This document shows positions 26,886 through 34,897 of a stretch of 64,000 nucleotides of DNA, piece after piece. The position numbers were made by a program, and so were the translations under genes. Below the pieces are notes generated by a model. The model ran no database searches and was not told the origin of the DNA. It was given only the letters and a program-made list of their open reading frames with translations. Source of the DNA: an uncultured Aquimarina sp. (GTDB lineage: Bacteria > Bacteroidota > Bacteroidia > Flavobacteriales > Flavobacteriaceae); the NCBI GenBank assembly GCA_947503835.1, contig CANNFM010000016.1, positions 62,001-126,000 of the forward strand, written 5' to 3'. Within the stretch, counting starts at the first letter, position 1, and every line of letters begins with the position of its first letter.

Positions 26886-27569
26886 ATGATTAATACCCTA
26901 TTCCCTCATAAGCGGTATTCGTTTATAAATGAAACCGTGATGGAAAGTCTTCCTAAGTATATCTTAGATCAGATCGAAGAAAATAAAACTATTCTGAACC
27001 TTAAAAAAGGACAAGTGCTATTTCATGAAGGCACTATCCCAATGGGGATATACGTATTAAAAACAGGAAATGTAAAGAAATATACTCAAGGGGTAAACGG
27101 TAAAGAACATATTTTTTATTTAATAAAAGAAAATGAAATCTTTGGATACCATAGTATATTAAGTGAAGAAACGTATTCACATTCTGCGGCGTGTCTCACA
27201 GACTGTACTTTTGAACTTATTCCTAAAAAGATCTTCTATTGGGTTATTGAAAATGATAGAAAAGTGCTTCATCGTCTTTTAAAAAGTATAAGTCACGAAT
27301 TTGGAGTGTTTATTATGAATTCGAAGATTCTGGCCCAGCATAGTGTTAGAGAAAGAACTGCATTATCTATTATAAAACTAGAACAATTCTTTAATGATCA
27401 TTGCATCAAATTATCAAGAAGGGACCTTAGCAATATTGTAGGTACGTCTATAGAATCTTTGGTAAGAGTATTACATGATTTCAAAGAAGAGGAAGTTATT
27501 GACATCAAGGATAGTATGATTACAATTAAAGACATGAAGAAATTAATAGGCATTACTAATTTTATATAA
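26886..27569 (+). CDS. Crp/Fnr-family transcriptional regulator (paralogue 2)
   Basis: A 227-residue protein that parallels the regulator at 24834-25520 along its whole length (MINTLFPHKRYSF, KKGQVLFHEGTIPMGIYVLKTG, SVRERTALSIIKLE, TSIESLVRVLHDFKEE), so the two are a recent duplication that spans the carbonic anhydrase gene. The sensor barrel and winged helix are complete and the ESLVR recognition element is conserved, so the two should bind the same DNA site. Unlike paralogue 1 it has no FNR-like box upstream. It ends convergent with the minus-strand cluster, with 29 nt between the stops. Confidence 0.93.
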   Translation: MINTLFPHKRYSFINETVMESLPKYILDQIEENKTILNLKKGQVLFHEGTIPMGIYVLKTGNVKKYTQGVNGKEHIFYLIKENEIFGYHSILSEETYSHSAACLTDCTFELIPKKIFYWVIENDRKVLHRLLKSISHEFGVFIMNSKILAQHSVRERTALSIIKLEQFFNDHCIKLSRRDLSNIVGTSIESLVRVLHDFKEEEVIDIKDSMITIKDMKKLIGITNFI

Positions 27570-27598
27570 AATTCTGAATAGATTTGAAGTATAATTTC

Positions 27599-28261
27599 TT
27601 ATCCAAAATATTGTCCAAAAAGTAAATGACATAAAATAAATGCAAGTACAGAAAGAATGATTCCAACGAGAAAAACATTAAATGATTTACGTAGTAATTT
27701 AAATTTAGAATCAATTACTTTTCCTAAATAGAATGTGTCTTTGGCGATAGTTTTATAGAGTTCATCTCCTTGGTTCATTAAATTGGTTATGTTGTCTACG
27801 TAATCTTTTTCAGTCATTTCATAGAAATTTCCATAAAACATCAAATTATTTGATGCTCTATCCCCATGCTTAAGTTCGGGTCGTGTTGCAATAACGGCAT
27901 ACGTTATTGAGGCTAGATTCGTAAACAAAATCAATATGGCAGGATAAATGAGATGTGGATCTCTGTCTAATTGGTTTAAAACCGTTCCTAAAACAATGGA
28001 TAGGATTAAGGCATTAATAGAAATCAAAATATTCGATTTTCTATCGATCATCGAATTAAGGGTGTATTGATTTTTAGAAACCAGTCGAAACAAAGTTTCT
28101 ACACCGCGTTCTGATCTGGGAGCTATTTTAGATAGCTTTTTCTTCAAAGATTTTAGTTCATTTTTGTCGATATTGAGCTCTTCCATTAGCAGTTTGTCTT
28201 TAATTTTTCCCTGCTTCTTAACCCCGTTATTTTTGGGTATTTGTTTATTAGATTCTGTCAT
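27599..28261 (-). CDS. PycTM-like (DUF5706-type) membrane protein
   Basis: About 220 residues: a charged N-terminus with a coiled-coil stretch (about 25-55), then APRSERGVETLFRLVSKNQY followed by a membrane hairpin (about 75-125, SNILISINALILSIVLG) and a last helix (about 195-215). This is the arrangement of the Pycsar effector membrane module (DUF5706), which elsewhere responds to cyclic nucleotides. Here there is no cyclase and no HD domain. I take the ATG at 28261; a TTG at 28270 would overlap the antiporter gene. It is the last gene of the nine-gene cluster, 5 nt after the Na+/H+ antiporter stop, so a role in gating or controlling ion flux is as plausible as defence. The family call rests on pattern memory. 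Confidence 0.72.
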   Translation of the reverse strand: MTESNKQIPKNNGVKKQGKIKDKLLMEELNIDKNELKSLKKKLSKIAPRSERGVETLFRLVSKNQYTLNSMIDRKSNILISINALILSIVLGTVLNQLDRDPHLIYPAILILFTNLASITYAVIATRPELKHGDRASNNLMFYGNFYEMTEKDYVDNITNLMNQGDELYKTIAKDTFYLGKVIDSKFKLLRKSFNVFLVGIILSVLAFILCHLLFGQYFG

Positions 28262-28266
28262 AGCAA

Positions 28267-29508
28267 TCAATTGTATAATCTTTTTACTAATGTCCCTATA
28301 CTAAGTCCTTGTACTATGATAGAAAATAATACAACCACATAAGTAATGTATAAAATCACTTCTGAAGAAGAATTGTCTGTTAAACTCAGGGCTAATGCAA
28401 TAGAAATTCCTCCACGAAGGCCTCCCCAGGTTAATATAGTTACTGTTTTTATGGGTTTATTTTCTTGATGTTTTAATAGTGAATATGGAAGAAATACTGA
28501 AATAAATCTTGAAATTAGTACAATAGCTATAGCAGTGATACCAAGGATAAATTGATTGATATCAAATTTCAAAAGATGAATTGCCAAACCGATAAGCACG
28601 AATAAAATTCCATTAAAAACATCATCTAATACTTCCCATATTTCATTGATCATTTTTCTCGTTGGGCCTCTATTAGTAGCAATATTTAATTTGTTACCAA
28701 TAACCATTCCTGCAACCACCATAGCCAAGGGACCCGAAACATGAATAAGAGAAGCGAATGCATACCCACCCATTACAATTGCTAGGGTTATCATTACGGC
28801 CAGTTGAGGATTGTCGTTTACAGATTTTACAGATCGATACCCAATAAAGCCTAACAAAGCTCCATATACTATTCCGCCAACAGCTTCTTCAAGGAATAAC
28901 TTTCCAATTTCAAAACCAACAGAGCCTTCTGTATGATGTTCTCCCATACCGGTAAGGATTAGGATTCCAGAAAATACAACTACACCAATTCCATCATTAA
29001 ATAAAGATTCTCCCTCGATTTTAATACTCAGGCTTTTGGCAATATTTGCCTTTTTAAGAATGGCCATGACCGCAATTGGATCGGTAGGAGAAATTAGTGC
29101 TCCAAACAACAGGGCGTGTAAAAATGGAAGCTCAACACCAATCAATTGAGCTACCCCATATGTTAATCCACCCACAATAAAAGTAGATAGTAATACACCT
29201 AGGGTGGCAAATAAAATAATTGGCCATTTTTCTTTTGCTAATTCATCAATATTAACGTGTAATGCTCCTGCAAAAAGAAGGAAACTTAAAATCCCATCTA
29301 AAAGAAGCGATCTGAAATCAGAATTAGTTACAATATCACAAAAAAACTGATAGAATTCTGGAATAATACTTTTGCTTACTGTAATGATTAAAATAGTAGC
29401 CAGACTCATCAACATTAAACCAATGGTGGTTGGCAACTTAAGCCACTTATAATTCACAAAGTTGAAAAAAGCAGCAATAGCAAAAATAATGCTGAAGGAT
29501 TGTAACAT
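28267..29508 (-). CDS. CPA1-family Na+/H+ antiporter (NhaP type)
   Basis: A 413-residue protein with about 12 membrane helices. The family signatures ALISPTDPIAVMAILKKA and GESLFNDGIGVVVFSG, containing the ion-binding Asn-Asp pair, are intact, and WGGLRGGISIALALSL gives the second conserved helix. It should exchange sodium or potassium for protons at the inner membrane. The long cytoplasmic C-terminal domain of some NhaP proteins is absent. It starts 24 nt after the Rieske-ThDP gene and runs into the PycTM-like gene, so it belongs to the same transcript. Confidence 0.92.
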   Translation of the reverse strand: MLQSFSIIFAIAAFFNFVNYKWLKLPTTIGLMLMSLATILIITVSKSIIPEFYQFFCDIVTNSDFRSLLLDGILSFLLFAGALHVNIDELAKEKWPIILFATLGVLLSTFIVGGLTYGVAQLIGVELPFLHALLFGALISPTDPIAVMAILKKANIAKSLSIKIEGESLFNDGIGVVVFSGILILTGMGEHHTEGSVGFEIGKLFLEEAVGGIVYGALLGFIGYRSVKSVNDNPQLAVMITLAIVMGGYAFASLIHVSGPLAMVVAGMVIGNKLNIATNRGPTRKMINEIWEVLDDVFNGILFVLIGLAIHLLKFDINQFILGITAIAIVLISRFISVFLPYSLLKHQENKPIKTVTILTWGGLRGGISIALALSLTDNSSSEVILYITYVVVLFSIIVQGLSIGTLVKRLYN

Positions 29509-29532
29509 ATTTTCTAAGGTTTTATATGCAAA

Positions 29533-31488
29533 CTATATGAGATTCACATCAGTTATTACTTCTAGTAGGGCCGGTCCATCATGATCTCGAACTTTTTCCA
29601 TAGCAGGAATCAGATCCTCAAGTTTTTCAACTTTTACGCCGAGCGCACCGCAGTTTTCTGCAAATTGTGCAAAACTAGGGTTGCGTAAAGATGTTTGCCA
29701 TACATCTAATTCTGCTGCACGTTGTTCTTTAGATATTTTACCTAATTCGGAATTATTAAGGACAACATGTTTAATGTTCATATTATATTTTACTAAAGTT
29801 GTAATTTCTGCCAAGTATTGCCCTAGTCCTCCATCTCCAGACACTGACCAAATAGGCCGTTCATGACCTTGTGCAGCCCAAGCGCCCATAGCTGCAGGCA
29901 AAGCAAATCCTATAGAACCTAGATAACCCGACATTAAGATAGATTGATTTTTTGGTTCAAAATACCGACCGAATGAATATGTGTTATTTCCTACGTCAAC
30001 TGCTATTACTGCATTTGCCGGCGTAACCTTGTTCATTGCATCAAAAAGAGCGATAGAACTTAATCCTTTACTACTGTTATCTTGCAGGCGGCTTTGTTTT
30101 TCTTCTTTCCAAAGTTTCCAGCGTTCTTCAATTTCAGGACGTTGGTCTATTGTGTTGGTTTTTCCTTTAGTTTTTTCTTCTAGAATTTCCAGAGTTTCTG
30201 AAATTTCTCCCCATAATGCAACATCTACTTTATGAAACTTACTCAATGCCATAGGATCAAAATCCACCTGAATAATTGGCTTTTTCGGTGTTATACCGGT
30301 ATGATTAGAGAAAGAAGCACCAAAGACGATTAGCACATCACTTTCGTTCATAAACCACGAAGCGATAGGAGTACCACTTCGTCCTAAAACACCACATCCC
30401 AATGTATGATTATCGGGGATGAGTCCTTTTCCCTTAAAAGTAGTAATCACAGGGCAATTCAATGTTTCTGCATATGCAATGATACGATCCATATTAAATC
30501 TGGCACCATGCCCCACGACAATAACAGGTCTTTTAGCTGATAAAATTATATCATTAGCCTTTTTAACCATTTCTTTTGGAGGAGAAATATTGAAAGGAGT
30601 TATGCGATTTTCTGGAGTTTGCGGTTTGTCTTTTTCAGATTTTTTACTAAAAGCTACTTCATCAGGAAATGTTAAATGAGAAACATCTCGTTTAATAAGT
30701 GCTGTTTTAATAGCTAGAGACATTAACTCACTATGATTAGAGTTTAGATGTACTGCGTGATTAAATTCTGCTACAGATTCAAATGCCTTTGCTAAATCTA
30801 CTTCCTGAAAAGCTCCGGTACCCACCACTTGAGTATTCACTTGCCCAGAAAGTGCTAATAATGGAGCACGATCTACTTTGGCATCCCACATACCGGTAAA
30901 CATATTGGTAGCACCTGGACCGGCAATTCCAAAACAAACTGCTGGTTTACCTGTAAGTTTTGCATATCCTGAAGCTGCAAAAGCTGCTGCGCCTTCATGA
31001 CGAACACCAAAATACTTTAATTTACCCTCTTTTTCTTGTCTTCGCATAGCGTCGGCAACACCAAGGTTACTATGCCCAACCATTCCAAATGCTGTATCTA
31101 CACCCCAATTAACCATGGTTTGTATCATTACATCAGAAACAGTCTCTTCGTGAGCGGGTTCTTCGGGAATGCCTACAAAAATTGCATCACCTTCTTCTTT
31201 AACTTCAAAAGTGGTCACACCATCATCATACCCTCCTGGAGGTAATCCTGTACAAGGGTCAAAATCCCAGCCATGCCAAGGACACCGAAGCAATCCATTT
31301 TCTATAGAGCCTTCTCCTAAGGGTCCTCCCTGATGTGGGCATCTATTATCTAAGGCAGAAAACTTCCCTTCGAAATGCGTTAAGCAAACACCCTGATGAC
31401 CTGCAGTAACGGTTTGTACCCTTCCTTCAGGAAGTTTGTCTTTATTGTCCAATACTTTGTACCATACTGTTTCTTTTTTTGAAGTCAT
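29533..31488 (-). CDS. Rieske [2Fe-2S] domain fused to a ThDP-dependent pyruvate oxidase/acetolactate synthase-like enzyme
   Basis: About 651 residues. Residues 8-108 are a Rieske ferredoxin domain with the ligand pairs Cys50-x-His52 and Cys69-x-x-His72 (RCPHQGG ... CPWHGW). The rest is a full ThDP enzyme: PYR domain (about 117-290) with the conserved Glu165 in GVRHEGAAAFAASGYAK, central domain (about 310-440) and PP domain (about 480-650) with GDGG followed about 24 residues later by the Asn pair in VVLNNSELG. Relatives decarboxylate 2-oxoacids such as pyruvate; the fused Rieske cluster could take the electrons. I use the ATG at 31488 (a TTG lies at 31494). It sits between the DUF2721 and antiporter genes. 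Confidence 0.88.
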   Translation of the reverse strand: MTSKKETVWYKVLDNKDKLPEGRVQTVTAGHQGVCLTHFEGKFSALDNRCPHQGGPLGEGSIENGLLRCPWHGWDFDPCTGLPPGGYDDGVTTFEVKEEGDAIFVGIPEEPAHEETVSDVMIQTMVNWGVDTAFGMVGHSNLGVADAMRRQEKEGKLKYFGVRHEGAAAFAASGYAKLTGKPAVCFGIAGPGATNMFTGMWDAKVDRAPLLALSGQVNTQVVGTGAFQEVDLAKAFESVAEFNHAVHLNSNHSELMSLAIKTALIKRDVSHLTFPDEVAFSKKSEKDKPQTPENRITPFNISPPKEMVKKANDIILSAKRPVIVVGHGARFNMDRIIAYAETLNCPVITTFKGKGLIPDNHTLGCGVLGRSGTPIASWFMNESDVLIVFGASFSNHTGITPKKPIIQVDFDPMALSKFHKVDVALWGEISETLEILEEKTKGKTNTIDQRPEIEERWKLWKEEKQSRLQDNSSKGLSSIALFDAMNKVTPANAVIAVDVGNNTYSFGRYFEPKNQSILMSGYLGSIGFALPAAMGAWAAQGHERPIWSVSGDGGLGQYLAEITTLVKYNMNIKHVVLNNSELGKISKEQRAAELDVWQTSLRNPSFAQFAENCGALGVKVEKLEDLIPAMEKVRDHDGPALLEVITDVNLI

Positions 31489-31508
31489 GATCAATTATTT
31501 TTTAGGTG

Positions 31509-31892
31509 TTAGCATTTGTTATTAAATTGGTCTTGCCTAATTTTTACTGCTCTAAAAGAATAGATAATTAATGCAATCAAGCCCAAAAGAGCACTAATGA
31601 TACCAACTATAGTAATATAGATAGCTGAATCAAAATTGGTTTCTACACTTTTATATACTCCTGAAATCAATGCAGAAATTACAAAAAGTGCAACAGCAGC
31701 ATATAAGAAAACCATAGCGCTGTTTAGTAATTTAAGTTGTTTTAGCTTTTGCTTAATAAGGGTTTCATCGATAGTTACTTCTGCAATCAATGTCTTAATC
31801 TCTGTACTAAGATTGACTAAAAGATTAGAAGTGGATAATATCAAAAGGCCAATGCCAGGTATGATAGTTGCCGGAATATACCAATGTTCCAT
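31509..31892 (-). CDS. DUF2721-type small membrane protein
   Basis: A 127-residue protein with three hydrophobic segments (about 8-28, 58-80, 90-112) and a charged stretch between the first two. The opening IPATIIPGIGLLILSTSNLL and the overall pattern match the DUF2721 family, which has no known function. It starts 5 nt after the stop of the 249-residue unknown and is followed 20 nt later by the Rieske-ThDP gene, so it is part of the cluster and may be a membrane partner of one of its products. Confidence 0.75.
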   Translation of the reverse strand: MEHWYIPATIIPGIGLLILSTSNLLVNLSTEIKTLIAEVTIDETLIKQKLKQLKLLNSAMVFLYAAVALFVISALISGVYKSVETNFDSAIYITIVGIISALLGLIALIIYSFRAVKIRQDQFNNKC

Positions 31893-31897
31893 AGTAT

Positions 31898-32647
31898 TTA
31901 ATTTTTGTATGCAGCAAGTGCTTCTTCTAAAAAAGTAGCTGCGGTAATTTCATCAATGCCAGTCACTGGTAAAACAGCTCCTTTAAATCCTTCGTTGTAC
32001 CATTTACCATTTGTTAGCGGACTAAGACCTGCTGTATCCAATCCATCATGTCCTTTATAGGCACTTAGATAAAAATAGTAATCATTAACCATTGTATCAG
32101 GAATAGCAAGGCCTAAACCTATAGTGAGCCCAGTATTATCTTCTAGAGCTACAAAAGCTCCCGTATCAAAATGATGAGGCCAAGTCCTAATATCTGATTT
32201 TAATTGTTGATTTTCTAAAAATGTTTCCAGGGCGAGTTGTGCTAATATCCTGAAGTTTGTTAATTCTCTTAATCTATTTACATTGTGTAATTTAAATGTA
32301 AAATCGTCTGTAATGGGATCATAAGGCAATTCATAATGAAGATCATACTTAAAAGGGTTTTTGATATTTTCTTCGATTGCGGTTTGCGTAATCCATTGCA
32401 CGATTTCGGAGTGGCTAGTACCATCTAATCGCAACGAGTTTTTTGAGTTTTTTGAACTCCATTCTAAGGTAAATCTTTGGTAGTTAAGAGAAAGCGTGTC
32501 GCCTTCTTTGTTTAAAGGGTGTGTAGACATATTACCTTCTGTGGTGCTAAACCCCAGATTTGTATGGCTATCATCTTCTTTCTTTGGTAAAAAACTTATT
32601 CCGGCTGCAGCTAAGTATTGAGCAGCTAAGTGCATTTGAGTAGTCAT
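31898..32647 (-). CDS. Unknown soluble protein of the Rieske cluster
   Basis: A 249-residue protein without signal peptide or membrane helix, so probably cytoplasmic. I do not recognise the family. Visible features are the N-terminal helix MHLAAQYLAAAGISFLPKKE, a stretch of beta strands (LSLNYQRFTLEWSS), the motif TWPHHFDTGAFVALEDN, and a glycine-rich stretch GLTIGLGLAIPD. The paired His and an Asp in WPHHFD could bind a metal, which is only a guess. Gaps of 54 nt before and 5 nt after place it inside the operon. Confidence 0.7.
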   Translation of the reverse strand: MTTQMHLAAQYLAAAGISFLPKKEDDSHTNLGFSTTEGNMSTHPLNKEGDTLSLNYQRFTLEWSSKNSKNSLRLDGTSHSEIVQWITQTAIEENIKNPFKYDLHYELPYDPITDDFTFKLHNVNRLRELTNFRILAQLALETFLENQQLKSDIRTWPHHFDTGAFVALEDNTGLTIGLGLAIPDTMVNDYYFYLSAYKGHDGLDTAGLSPLTNGKWYNEGFKGAVLPVTGIDEITAATFLEEALAAYKN

Positions 32648-32701
32648 ATTTTATTAGTTTATTTAGTGCTGTTTTTGTTTTGTATATGTTGAAATATGGT
32701 T

Positions 32702-33247
32702 CTAATATTCTTCTTCTTCTTCTTCTTCTTCTTGTTTGCTGAAAAGCGAAAAAATTACGCCTATTGAAATAAATTCATCGTTAAGTTTGCCTACTACTCC
32801 TTTAAATTCTGTAAAAGCATAAAGACTTCCTAAGTTATAATGTATCCCAAATCCATAGTTGAGGCCGAATTCGTTTTCTTCTTCATTTCTATTAGATTGT
32901 TCGATCAGTCGTTCTTTTTCAATGGTATAATTAATTCCTGTAAGAGGATACATCCCTAATTTGTGAGTTAATTCAAAAATGTAATGCGCATTAAGATTTA
33001 ACTCTGTAACCGTTAATTCATATTCGTCATCAATTTCCTGGTATGGAAAAAGTGTTACTTCGGGGCCAAAACAAAAATGGTCATTAGGCCCATAATATAA
33101 TCGGGCATTTGCTCCAAAAAGATGTTCATTCAATTCTATTGAAGGAGCAATTCCAACCATCCACCCTTGTTGAGCTTTTGAAGGGATTGCAATCAAAAAG
33201 AACAATAGTATAGATCCTAATTTTATATGTTTACATAACCCCTGCAT
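32702..33247 (-). CDS. Small outer-membrane beta-barrel protein with poly-Glu C-terminus
   Basis: A 181-residue protein with a signal peptide (about 1-25, LFFLIAIPSKAQQ) and amphipathic beta strands (ARLYYGPNDHFCFGPEVTLF, YIFELTHKLGMYPLTGINY, FGLNYGFGIHYNL) that suggest an eight-stranded barrel. It ends in eight Glu and a Tyr, coded by a (TTC)8 microsatellite at 32708-32731 on the plus strand. The start overlaps the end of the Rieske-glutamate synthase gene by 17 nt, so the two are translationally coupled. Function unknown; a porin-like or membrane-integrity role would fit the rest of the cluster. Confidence 0.78.
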   Translation of the reverse strand: MQGLCKHIKLGSILLFFLIAIPSKAQQGWMVGIAPSIELNEHLFGANARLYYGPNDHFCFGPEVTLFPYQEIDDEYELTVTELNLNAHYIFELTHKLGMYPLTGINYTIEKERLIEQSNRNEEENEFGLNYGFGIHYNLGSLYAFTEFKGVVGKLNDEFISIGVIFSLFSKQEEEEEEEEY

Positions 33248-34841
33248 AGTGTATACCTGTTAATCGATGCATATCGTGATCAAATGTAGAGAGGTCATCA
33301 TGATTAAATTTTGAAACATCATCATACCCGCAGGCTCTTGCAATTACCTTTATCAGGTTATTGGTCGCGTCAAAATAATTGTGTAATTGTTTTGCAGAAG
33401 ATTCTATAATCAATCTGCTTCTTAAGGATTCTTTTTGAGTGGCAATACCTACAGGGCAATTGTTGCTGCCACAGGCACGCATTCCTAAACAACCAATAGC
33501 TTGTATGGCTGCATTAGATACGGCAATTGCATCTGCACCCAGCATCATCGCTTTCGCATAATCTTCGGCCGCACGAAGCCCTCCAGTTATCACCAGGGTT
33601 ACTTGGGTTGCGCCAACTTTATCTAAATATTTTCTGGCTCTTGCCAAAGCCGGAATAGTAGGTACATTAATATTATCTCTTAAAATAGTGGGCGCAGAGC
33701 CTGTTCCACCACCACGACCATCTAAAATGATATAGTCTACACCTACGTCTAAAGCGAATTGAATATCTTTTTCGATATGACTAGCTGCGATTTTGAAACC
33801 AATAGGAATACCACCTGTTCGTTCTCGAACTTCTTCTGCGAATGCTTTAAAATCTTGTACACCGTGAAAATTTGGGAAAGTAGCAGGCGAAATTGCAGTT
33901 TGTCCCTCTTTTAATCCACGAACTTCGGCAATTTCTTTACTTACTTTATTACCAGGTAAATGCCCTCCGGTTCCTGTTTTGGCACCTTGTCCACCTTTAA
34001 AATGAAAAGCTTGCACTTTATCTAGTTTATCCCAAGAGAACCCAAATTGGGCTGATGCTAATTCATAGAAATATTTAGTGTTGTTTTCTTGTTCCTGCGG
34101 AAGCATTCCACCTTCACCAGAACAGATTCCGGTTCCGGCCATTTCTGCACCTCTGGATAATGCTATTTTGGCTTCTCGAGAAAGTGCTCCAAAACTCATG
34201 TCACTTACAAATAATGGTATATCAATGGTTAATGGTTTTTTAGCATTAGGGCCAATCACCACTTTACTAGCCACTTCTTCATGATCTAATAAAGGTCTAC
34301 TTGCTAACTGAGCTGGTAAAAACTGAATGTCACTCCATTTAGGTAAGGTATTTCGATCCACCCCCATTGATGCTGAAAAACCATGATGTCCTAGGTTTTT
34401 TAAACCATTTTTTGCCAACTCTTTAATGTATCCCGTATATGGTTCGGTATCTTCGGGATGTGTGTCGGCATATGCACCAAGGTATTCTTCTCTATTGAAA
34501 GGTTGTGGATGTTCTTTGAGATAGTCATTGATCTCAATTTCGTCTACATACAAGTTATCCCCTTCAATTTTGGAGCTAAACTTATGTAAAACTTCATTAT
34601 TGTTATATTCAGACACTCCTGTGTCATAACGATAATCCCAACCATGTACTCCGCAGATGAGGTTGTCGCCATCAATATGTCCATCGGCCATCAGTGCACC
34701 TCTATGCAAGCATCTTCCATACAATACAGAAATTTCTTTGTCGAATTTTATGATCACTAGATCTAATCCATTGACCAGGGCATGAGCTGGCTTTTTGTTT
34801 TCTAAGTTGCCGATTTGTGCAATTACAACAGGTTGTTTCAT
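33231..34841 (-). CDS. Rieske [2Fe-2S] domain fused to an FMN-binding glutamate synthase-like enzyme
   Basis: A 536-residue protein. Residues 3-100 form a Rieske domain with Cys44-x-His46 and Cys63-x-x-His66 (GRCLHRGAL ... CGVHGWDY). Residues about 130-505 are the FMN/3Fe-4S synthase domain of glutamate synthase (archaeal-type GltB core): FKGGQGAKTGTGGHLPG, IILDGRGGGTGSAP, and the cluster ligands Cys451-x5-Cys457-x4-Cys462 (CGSNNCPVGIATQ). The glutaminase domain is absent, so it cannot take ammonia from glutamine by itself. A Rieske domain in place of the usual GltD partner suggests a different electron path. It follows the barrel/phosphoesterase gene by 56 nt. Confidence 0.9.
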   Translation of the reverse strand: MKQPVVIAQIGNLENKKPAHALVNGLDLVIIKFDKEISVLYGRCLHRGALMADGHIDGDNLICGVHGWDYRYDTGVSEYNNNEVLHKFSSKIEGDNLYVDEIEINDYLKEHPQPFNREEYLGAYADTHPEDTEPYTGYIKELAKNGLKNLGHHGFSASMGVDRNTLPKWSDIQFLPAQLASRPLLDHEEVASKVVIGPNAKKPLTIDIPLFVSDMSFGALSREAKIALSRGAEMAGTGICSGEGGMLPQEQENNTKYFYELASAQFGFSWDKLDKVQAFHFKGGQGAKTGTGGHLPGNKVSKEIAEVRGLKEGQTAISPATFPNFHGVQDFKAFAEEVRERTGGIPIGFKIAASHIEKDIQFALDVGVDYIILDGRGGGTGSAPTILRDNINVPTIPALARARKYLDKVGATQVTLVITGGLRAAEDYAKAMMLGADAIAVSNAAIQAIGCLGMRACGSNNCPVGIATQKESLRSRLIIESSAKQLHNYFDATNNLIKVIARACGYDDVSKFNHDDLSTFDHDMHRLTGIHYAGVM

Positions 34842-34897
34842 TTGTGTGTTTTTATGATGTATTAGAGATTTGAAAATACTTTCGAATCTCTTTTCAA

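Noticed and set aside
27599..28261. Complete Pycsar defence system
   Set aside because: No uridylate or cytidylate cyclase gene is adjacent; neighbours are metabolic and ion-transport genes.
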